Below, piece by piece: positions 58,692-64,000 of a DNA stretch of 64,000 nucleotides. Position 1 is the stretch's first letter. Every line of letters begins with the position of its first letter. Source of the DNA: Amycolatopsis anabasis (GTDB taxonomy: Bacteria; Actinomycetota; Actinomycetes; Mycobacteriales; Pseudonocardiaceae); contig NZ_VTHK01000003.1 of the NCBI RefSeq assembly GCF_009765355.1, positions 62,001 through 126,000 on the forward strand, given 5' to 3'. A model generated the notes under the pieces. It had not been told where the DNA came from, did no database searches, and worked only from the letters and a program-made list of their open reading frames with translations. The position numbers and the translations under genes were made by a program.

Positions 58692-60011
58692 ATGAGTGGC
58701 GCAGCGGATTCACAGGTGCCGAAGCAACATGGCCCCGGCTTCGAGGACACGATCAAGGACTTCTGGGCCAGCCGGCCGCGCCGCCCGATCGCCGGGCGGA
58801 AGGTCGCCGGGGTGGCGGCCGCGATCGGCAACCGGTACGGCATCGACCCGGTCGTGGTGCGCGTCGCGCTCGTCGCCGCGACCATCTTCGGCGGCGCCGG
58901 TCTGGTGGTCTACCTGCTGGGCTGGTTGTTCTTCCCGGAAGAGCGGGACGAGGTGTCCGCGTTCGAGGGCATGATCAACCAGGGGCGCAGCTCCACCTCG
59001 ACCGGTTTCGCCGTGCTGCTGTGCATCCTGCTGATCCCGGGGAGCGGCTGGGCCTTCTCCGGCGGCTGGTTCGACAACGGGTTCGGGGCCGGCGGGTTCG
59101 CCGGGCTCGCCCTGTTCGCCGCGGCGCTGTACCTGCTGCACCGCCAGCGCGGGCACCTCAACCGCCCCGCCGCAGCGGTTCGGACGCCGGACCCCTACGA
59201 CCCCGCGAACCCGCACACCGCGGCGTTCGCCATGACCGACAACGGGACGGACACCGTGCACACTTCGACCGCCACGGCCGGCGAGACCGATCGCCCGAAC
59301 CCGCCGGGCGCCTGGGATCCGCTCGGCGCCGCGCCGCTGTCCTGGGACCTGCCCGATCCGGACCCCGCACCGCTCCCACCGCCACCGCCGCCGCCCGCGC
59401 CGCGGCCGAAGTCCAAGATCGGTGTGGCGGCCTTCGGGGTCGCGCTGCTGGTCGCCGGGGTCGGCACGGCCCTGGGGGTGACCGGCGAGGAGTGGTTCTC
59501 CCCGCAGCACATCATCGGCCTGGCGCTCGCGGTGCTCGGCGTCGGCATGGTGGCCGGATCGTTCGCCGGGGGCGGGCGCGGCCTGATCGGGCTGGCAATC
59601 CCGCTGTCGATCGCGGGCATGGTCCTGACCGCGGTGCCGTTCGACAACTTCCGCGGCGGAGTCGGCGATCTGAACGCCACCCCGCGCACCGCGGCCGAGC
59701 TGCAGCCGGTCTACCAGCACGCGGCCGGGGACATCGATCTCGACCTGACCCAGCTCCCGGTGGCCGTGCCGGTGGACGTCACGGTCCGCAACGGCGCCGG
59801 GAACAGCAAGGTGACCGTGCCGGAGAACGCGGACGTCACGTTCAACTGCCAGACCAGAGCCGGGAACGTCGAGTGCCTCGGCCACGAGTCCAACGGCGTC
59901 GGCAGCCCGCCGGTGACCGGTGTCGACAACGGCGCCGACGGCGTCGGCGGGGCGAAGATCAACCTGCGGGTGGAGAACACCGCCGGAGAGGTGGAGGTGC
60001 GCCGTGGCTGA
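58692..60011 (+). CDS. PspC-domain membrane protein, LiaF-like
   Basis: A 439-residue protein with an N-terminal PspC domain (IAGRKVAGVAAAIGNRYGID, VALVAATIFGGAGLVVYLLG), further helices to ~160, a Pro-rich linker, four helices (~265-350) and a C-terminal beta-rich domain (AAGDIDLDLTQLPVAVPVDV, RAGNVECLGHESNG) like the LiaF/DUF2154 cell-wall-response domain. LiaF-type proteins restrain cognate kinases in envelope-stress systems. It is divergent from the PspC kinase by 125 bases, so a four-gene sensing module is likely. The ATG at 58692 lacks a clear ribosome site and could be leaderless. Confidence 0.85.
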   Translation: MSGAADSQVPKQHGPGFEDTIKDFWASRPRRPIAGRKVAGVAAAIGNRYGIDPVVVRVALVAATIFGGAGLVVYLLGWLFFPEERDEVSAFEGMINQGRSSTSTGFAVLLCILLIPGSGWAFSGGWFDNGFGAGGFAGLALFAAALYLLHRQRGHLNRPAAAVRTPDPYDPANPHTAAFAMTDNGTDTVHTSTATAGETDRPNPPGAWDPLGAAPLSWDLPDPDPAPLPPPPPPPAPRPKSKIGVAAFGVALLVAGVGTALGVTGEEWFSPQHIIGLALAVLGVGMVAGSFAGGGRGLIGLAIPLSIAGMVLTAVPFDNFRGGVGDLNATPRTAAELQPVYQHAAGDIDLDLTQLPVAVPVDVTVRNGAGNSKVTVPENADVTFNCQTRAGNVECLGHESNGVGSPPVTGVDNGADGVGGAKINLRVENTAGEVEVRRG

Positions 60012-60258
60012 GCCCGGGTACGACTACGACCGCGACGACACCGCGACCGAACCGGCGGCCCGCCGGCGCGGGGTGGACGTGTTCACCCTGATCGTCGGGA
60101 TCGCCACCCTGCTGGTCTCGGCCTACGTCCTCTCCGACGGGGCGTCCTGGCTGCCGAGCTTCGACCTGCGCTGGGTGCTGGCCGGGGGCGCGGTGCTCGT
60201 CGGGGTGCTGATGCTGGGCGCCTCGATGCGCCCGGGCCGCAAGAAACACCACGGTTAA
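60004..60258 (+). CDS. Small two-helix membrane protein of the PspC locus
   Basis: An 84-residue protein with a charged N-terminus (GYDYDRDDTATEPAARRR) and two helices (VFTLIVGIATLLVSAYVLSD, WVLAGGAVLVGVLMLGASM). It resembles small membrane proteins found next to PspC/LiaF genes in actinobacteria. The GTG at 60004 lies within the last codons of the preceding gene (8-base overlap) and follows GGAGG, so it is translationally coupled. The function is unknown. Confidence 0.8.
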   Translation: MAEPGYDYDRDDTATEPAARRRGVDVFTLIVGIATLLVSAYVLSDGASWLPSFDLRWVLAGGAVLVGVLMLGASMRPGRKKHHG

Positions 60259-60280
60259 GCCAAATCTCGGGGGAAACACA

Positions 60281-60317
60281 GCGGAGCCGCTCAGCGCCGG
60301 GGGCTGAGCGGCTCCGC
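60281..60317. terminator. Inverted repeat at sigma-factor 3' end
   Basis: A 15-bp perfect stem GCGGAGCCGCTCAGC / GCTGAGCGGCTCCGC with a 7-base loop. It spans the stop codon of the sigma-factor gene and lies 22 bases after the converging small membrane gene, so it can terminate both. Confidence 0.8.
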
Positions 60318-60842
60318 CAATGTTTCCCGGAGCCGCTTGCGCGCGCGGTAGGCCAGCGCGTGCACGGCATTCGGCTTCATCGCGAGCAATCGGGCCACTT
60401 CGGCGATCGGCTGCTGCTCGATGTCGATCAGCCACACGATCAGGCGCCAGCGCAGCGGCAGGCCGCGCACCGCGCGGATCAGTTCGACGTTCTCCCCCCG
60501 CGCCGCGTTCTCGCTCACCACGATCAGCATCGGATCGAGGTCGACCGCGGCCAGCTCGATGTCCTCCTCGAGCCGCTCCCGCCGCCGCTCGCGGTACCGG
60601 TCGGCCAGGACGTGGCGCAGCGTTGTCTTGCTGTAGGCCAGAAAACCCTCGTCGGTCGGCCCGCGCCCGCGCAGCAACGCGTTGAGCACCCGCTCGAAGG
60701 TCTCGGAAACCAGTTCGTCCACTTCCTGGGCGCGCACCAGGGATCCGGCGTAGTCGCGCGTCGCCTGCACGTGGTCGCGGAACAGCGGCTCGAAATCGCG
60801 GACCGATCCCGCGCGCACCCGGTCCGTCAGCTGCGCACCCAT
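60291..60842 (-). CDS. RNA polymerase sigma-70 family (ECF-type) sigma factor
   Basis: A 183-residue sigma factor with region 2 (FEPLFRDHVQATRDYAGSLV, VDELVSETFERVLNALLRG, AYSKTTLRHVLADRYRERRR) and region 4 (LPLRWRLIVWLIDIEQQPIA then EVARLLAMKPNAVHALAYRARKRL in part). No anti-sigma gene is adjacent. Its own promoter is unknown. It points away from the DUF5753 regulator. The target genes cannot be read from sequence. Confidence 0.88.
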   Translation of the reverse strand: MGAQLTDRVRAGSVRDFEPLFRDHVQATRDYAGSLVRAQEVDELVSETFERVLNALLRGRGPTDEGFLAYSKTTLRHVLADRYRERRRERLEEDIELAAVDLDPMLIVVSENAARGENVELIRAVRGLPLRWRLIVWLIDIEQQPIAEVARLLAMKPNAVHALAYRARKRLRETLAEPLSPRR

Positions 60843-60897
60843 CGATCCACATCCCCGCGTCCGCGACCATGAAAACCGGCGCTACGACCCTAACGAG

Positions 60898-60909
60898 TGC
60901 ACATGTGCA
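60898..60909. promoter_or_regulatory. 12-bp palindrome upstream of XRE regulator
   Basis: TGCACATGTGCA lies 59 bases before the regulator start, in the divergent region between it and the sigma-factor gene, followed by a partial copy TTTGCATCA. It is a candidate autoregulatory operator. Inference from position. Confidence 0.4.
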
Positions 60910-60967
60910 TTTGCATCACACCAAATGAGTGAACCTCTGTAACAGGCCGCGCTACTAAGGTGACCGC

Positions 60968-61843
60968 ATGGCAGCAGGCCCAGAACGAACCCGCCGCAAG
61001 GCGATCTTCGGCCGGTACATGCAGGGGCTCCGCGAACGCTGCGAACCGAAACTCACCCCGGACGCGCTCGCCCGGGAAACGCACGCGGCCCGGACCACCA
61101 TCACCAGAATGGAAGGCGGGCTGACCACGCCCGGTTTTCTGCTCGTCCGGACGTTGCTCGGCATTTACGGCGCCACCGAAGAAGAACGGCACCGCGCCGA
61201 ACAACTGTGGGAAGCCGCGAAAGCCGACACCACCCGAATCGTGCACGCGGACGACATGCCGGCCAAATACCGGGCATTTCGCCGCGACGAGTCGGACGCC
61301 GATTTCGAGCGCACGCTGGACACGGTGATCATCCCGGGCATGTTGCAGACCCCCGGGTACGCCGCCGAGGTCTGGCAGGGCGCGCACCGGCTCACCCGCT
61401 CCCCCGGCGGCGAGTCGATCGCGGCCGCGGAACGGCAAACCCGGCAAGAGTTGTTGCGGCGTAAGGACAAACCGCTGAAACTGCATGCCCTGATCGACGA
61501 GGCCGCGCTGCGCCGCATGCTCGGCGGCCCGCGGGTGATGGCCGAGCAGCTCGATCACCTGCTCGCGGTCGGCACCTGGGCGAACGTGACGATCCAGGTG
61601 CTGCCGTTCGCCCTAGGCGCCTATGGCCCGCTCGCCGGGCCGATGATCCTGCTCAGTTACGACAGCCCGGACGAACCGGATGTGGCCTATCTGGAGTACA
61701 TCGCGGGTGGCGAATCGGTGGAGAATGAGCACGATGTCGCCGCGCTTTCCGCGGTTTTCGACGATGCCGCCCGGAAGGCACTGAATCCCCGGAAATCGGC
61801 GGCATTCATCACGGTTATACGAGACGGGATCGAGAATCGATGA
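60968..61843 (+). CDS. XRE-family regulator with DUF5753
   Basis: A 291-residue regulator. Residues ~15-75 are a Cro/CI-type helix-turn-helix (LARETHAARTTITRMEGGLT). DUF5753 fills the rest: IIPGMLQTPGYAAEVW, LHALIDEAALRRMLGG, VTIQVLPFALGAYGPL and VAYLEYIAGGESVEN. It is coupled by ATGA overlap to a DUF397 gene. Such pairs are numerous in Streptomyces and relatives and affect development and antibiotic production in the studied cases (whiJ-like). It is complete, unlike the paralogue cut by the left window edge. Confidence 0.93.
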   Translation: MAAGPERTRRKAIFGRYMQGLRERCEPKLTPDALARETHAARTTITRMEGGLTTPGFLLVRTLLGIYGATEEERHRAEQLWEAAKADTTRIVHADDMPAKYRAFRRDESDADFERTLDTVIIPGMLQTPGYAAEVWQGAHRLTRSPGGESIAAAERQTRQELLRRKDKPLKLHALIDEAALRRMLGGPRVMAEQLDHLLAVGTWANVTIQVLPFALGAYGPLAGPMILLSYDSPDEPDVAYLEYIAGGESVENEHDVAALSAVFDDAARKALNPRKSAAFITVIRDGIENR

Positions 61844-62037
61844 GCATCAAGCGGACGTGGCGGAAGAGCAGCCGTAGCTCGGCTGAGAACGCCTGCGTCG
61901 AGCTGTCCGTCGGTCAGGCGCGGACCAGTATCAGGGACACGAAGAACCCGTGCGGCGGTGTGCTGACCGTCGACGCGGCCGCATTCGGCGCGTTCCTCGC
62001 CCTGGTCAAAACGGGGCGGCGCCGTTCGGACGCCTAG
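61840..62037 (+). CDS. DUF397 protein
   Basis: A 65-residue DUF397 protein: TWRKSSRSSAENACVELSVG, TSIRDTKNPCGGVLTVDAAA, FGAFL. It overlaps the DUF5753 regulator stop by four bases (ATGA), confirming that the two are made together. It is more diverged from the two DUF397 copies at 580 and 925 than those are from each other. It converges with the GIDE-domain gene. Confidence 0.9.
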   Translation: MSIKRTWRKSSRSSAENACVELSVGQARTSIRDTKNPCGGVLTVDAAAFGAFLALVKTGRRRSDA

Positions 62038-62049
62038 CGACTCGCCGGG

Positions 62050-62841
62050 CTACCTCACGATCCCGGTGACCGTGAGCGCCAGCCCGGCCACGAACGCCAC
62101 GAGCACGCCCGCCGCGAGGAACTGGTGCCGCCGGGTGCGATCCCGGCGCAGTTCGTCCTCGGTGCGCCCGGAGATGATGAAGTGGCCCTTCTCCTCGGGC
62201 TTGCCGATCACCAGCGGGCCGATCTTGTCGTGCACCTCGCCGAGGATGTACAACGGACGGCCGGGGCGGATCACCCATTCTTTGTAGTGGAAGCCGATCG
62301 TGCTGTCGCGCCCGCCGGCGAGGAAGTTCGGCAGCTTGATGCCGAACAGATCGACCGCTTCGCCACCGCCCCGGTGCGGTTCGAACCGGTGGACGGTCTG
62401 CTCGACGGCCTCGGGCTGGGTGCCGTTCGGGTCGACGCCGATCGTGCGGCCCTCGTCGTCCAGGATCGCGTACCCCTCGAACGAGGTGTGCTCGGCGACC
62501 TTCTCCTTGCGCTTGGAGTAGTGCCGCTTGCCGTCCCGGTACTCCACGTGCTCGTACTCGCGGTCGATCCGGTAGCGGTACCAGACGCAGTCGATCTTGC
62601 TGATCTCCGCGGTGATCACGCCCTCCGGCCGCGGATGCGCGTGGCCGACCACCTCGGCGATCTTGCGGAACCCGCCCCGCGCGCCGAGTTCGTCGGAGAT
62701 CCCGCGCAGCCGTTCGAGTTCGGGAATCGACAGCGTCTCGGTGCCGATCATCGCGTGCAGTTCGCTCTTCGTGTGCCGCATGTAGAAGAACCCCGCCACC
62801 GCGGCCAGGATCAGCAGCACCCCGAAGATGATGAGCCCCAC
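62050..62841 (-). CDS. GIDE-domain membrane protein (E3 ubiquitin ligase-like)
   Basis: A 263-residue protein with an N-terminal helix (GLIIFGVLLILAAVAGFFYM), a GIDE domain over residues ~95-230 (CVWYRYRIDREYEHVEYRDG, FEGYAILDDEGRTIGVDPNG, EWVIRPGRPLYILGEVHDK) and a C-terminal helix (AAGVLVAFVAGLALTVTGIV). The family is named after mitochondrial MULAN/GIDE, but bacterial members lack the RING finger, as here, so ligase activity is not implied. It is common in actinobacteria; function unknown. It lies between guaA and the DUF397 gene. Confidence 0.88.
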   Translation of the reverse strand: MGLIIFGVLLILAAVAGFFYMRHTKSELHAMIGTETLSIPELERLRGISDELGARGGFRKIAEVVGHAHPRPEGVITAEISKIDCVWYRYRIDREYEHVEYRDGKRHYSKRKEKVAEHTSFEGYAILDDEGRTIGVDPNGTQPEAVEQTVHRFEPHRGGGEAVDLFGIKLPNFLAGGRDSTIGFHYKEWVIRPGRPLYILGEVHDKIGPLVIGKPEEKGHFIISGRTEDELRRDRTRRHQFLAAGVLVAFVAGLALTVTGIVR

Positions 62842-62863
62842 CGTGCGCCCCCCAGGTCGTCCG

Positions 62864-64000
62864 TCACTCCCACTCGATCGTGCCCGGCGGCTTGCTGGTC
62901 ACGTCCAGCACGACCCGGTTGATCTCGGCGACCTCGTTGGTGATGCGGGTCGAGATCCGCTCGAGGGTGTCGTAGGGCAGCCGGGTCCAGTCCGCCGTCA
63001 TGGCATCCTCGCTGGAGACCGGGCGCAGCACAACCGGATGCCCGTAAGTGCGCCCGTCGCCCTGCACCCCGACGCTGCGGACGTCGGCGAGCAGCACCAC
63101 CGGGCACTGCCAGATGTCGCGGTCCAGCCCGGCCCCGGTCAACTCCTCGCGCGCGATGGCGTCGGCCGCGCGCAGCGTCTCCAGCCGGTCCTGGGTCACC
63201 TCGCCGATGATCCGGATGCCCAGGCCCGGGCCGGGGAACGGCTGGCGGTGCACGATCGTCTCCGGCAGGCCCAGTTCCAGCCCGACCCGGCGCACCTCGT
63301 CCTTGAACAGCAGGCGCAGCGGTTCGACCAGCTCGAACTGGAGGTCCTCGGGCAGCCCGCCGACGTTGTGGTGGCTCTTGATGTTCGAGGTGCCCGCGCC
63401 GCCGCCGGACTCGACGACGTCCGGGTAGAGCGTGCCCTGCACCAGGAAACCGAAGTCGCCCTCGGCCTTGAGGTCCCGCTCGGCCTGTTCGAAGACCCGG
63501 ATGAACTCGCGGCCGATGATCTTGCGCTTCTGCTCCGGATCGGTGACCCCGGCCAGCGCGCCGAGGAAGCGCTCGCGCGCGTCCACGGTGACCAGGTTGA
63601 CCCCGGTGGCGGCGACGAAGTCACGTTCGACCTGGGTCCGCTCGCCCGCGCGCAGCAGCCCGTGGTCGACGAAGACGCAGGTGAGCCGCTCGCCGATGGC
63701 GCGTTGCACGAGCGCGGCGGCGACCGCCGAGTCGACCCCGCCGGACAGCGCGCAGATCGCGCTCCCGTCGCCGATCTGCGCGCGCACCCTGGCGACCTGA
63801 TCGTCCACAATGGACGCCGTGGTCCACTGCGGGCGGATCCCGGCGATGTCGTGCAGGAACCGGCGCAGCACCTCCTGGCCGTGCGGCGAATGCCCGACCT
63901 CGGGGTGGTACTGCACCCCGGCGACGCGCAGGCCGGGGTTCTCGAACCCGGCGATCGGCGCGCCCTCGGAGGTCGCGGTGACGGTGGCCCCCTCGGGGGC
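62864..64000 (-). CDS. guaA: GMP synthase (glutamine-hydrolysing), 5' end outside window
   Basis: The C-terminal ~378 residues of the enzyme that converts XMP to GMP with glutamine and ATP. The frame is open to the window edge, so the start and most of the amidotransferase domain are outside. Visible are the end of that domain ([15 protein letters not shown], with the catalytic His and Glu), the PP-loop [48 protein letters not shown] and the dimerisation domain ending [10 protein letters not shown]. Apparently intact. Confidence 0.97.
   Translation of the reverse strand, partial: APEGATVTATSEGAPIAGFENPGLRVAGVQYHPEVGHSPHGQEVLRRFLHDIAGIRPQWTTASIVDDQVARVRAQIGDGSAICALSGGVDSAVAAALVQRAIGERLTCVFVDHGLLRAGERTQVERDFVAATGVNLVTVDARERFLGALAGVTDPEQKRKIIGREFIRVFEQAERDLKAEGDFGFLVQGTLYPDVVESGGGAGTSNIKSHHNVGGLPEDLQFELVEPLRLLFKDEVRRVGLELGLPETIVHRQPFPGPGLGIRIIGEVTQDRLETLRAADAIAREELTGAGLDRDIWQCPVVLLADVRSVGVQGDGRTYGHPVVLRPVSSEDAMTADWTRLPYDTLERISTRITNEVAEINRVVLDVTSKPPGTIEWE

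Noticed and set aside
62050..62841. GIDE-domain protein as a true E3 ubiquitin ligase
   Set aside because: No RING finger cysteines are present; the name reflects only the shared GIDE domain.
1..64000. tRNA genes, insertion sequences, prophage or a biosynthetic gene cluster
   Set aside because: No cloverleaf-like sequence, transposase, integrase, phage structural gene, or polyketide/peptide synthase was recognised on either strand by reading; a tRNA scan was not possible.

Overview
This 64 kb window is high-GC chromosomal DNA of an actinomycete, most likely of the family Pseudonocardiaceae (Amycolatopsis-like). The evidence is the codon use, the many GTG/TTG starts, the DUF397/DUF5753 regulator pairs, families such as DUF3017, DUF5336, DUF6350 and DUF1707, the perfect TCGAAC-N4-GTTCGA LexA boxes, and dense same-strand gene strings with 4-bp stop/start overlaps. 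It is mostly core genome with small accessory insertions. No tRNA, rRNA, CRISPR array or insertion sequence was found. Both ends cut a gene: a DUF5753 regulator on the left and guaA on the right.

Layout. 0-5.3 kb: the end of a DUF5753 regulator, a tandemly duplicated DUF397 gene, and cobalamin genes (a corrinoid adenosyltransferase and a BtuF-like protein on minus; cobL, cobM and cobF on plus). 5.3-18.1 kb: an aminotransferase, a methyltransferase lacking part of its SAM fold, a Cys-rich protein, a spermidine-synthase-like protein, asnB, a SpoU methylase, two MFS exporters with an ArsR regulator, a secreted TAP-type hydrolase with a 17-base C tract, DUF3017, folD and a DMT transporter. 18.2-22.6 kb: the most unusual part, a TNT-toxin protein followed on the other strand by a reverse transcriptase with a retron-like structured RNA just upstream and a pentapeptide-repeat gene just downstream. 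22.6-31.4 kb: LysR, a DMT exporter, a DapA-like protein, then the SOS mutasome operon imuA'-imuB-57-aa ORF-dnaE2 under a LexA box.

31.4-48.4 kb: a MarR locus; an MFS exporter behind a leader-peptide attenuator; purN-purH; DUF6350; DUF5336; sucCD; a B12-binding-fold protein; an M23 peptidase; a small LexA-box gene; pcrA; DUF1707; and a chorismate mutase behind an aromatic leader peptide and terminator. 48.4-64 kb: two membrane-anchored Pro-rich proteins, a Ser/Thr kinase and an adjacent pseudokinase, LysR plus DMT exporter, a PspC-type sensor kinase with its LuxR response regulator and divergent LiaF-like membrane proteins, a sigma factor, a second DUF5753/DUF397 pair, a GIDE-domain membrane protein and guaA.

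Main themes: (1) a candidate retron with visible a1/a2 inverted repeats; (2) two leader-peptide attenuators, one before a drug exporter and one (Phe/Tyr-rich) before chorismate mutase; (3) two perfect LexA boxes defining SOS transcription units; (4) families of palindromic elements at gene ends, one of which can be compared as filled and empty site because a neighbouring gene is duplicated.
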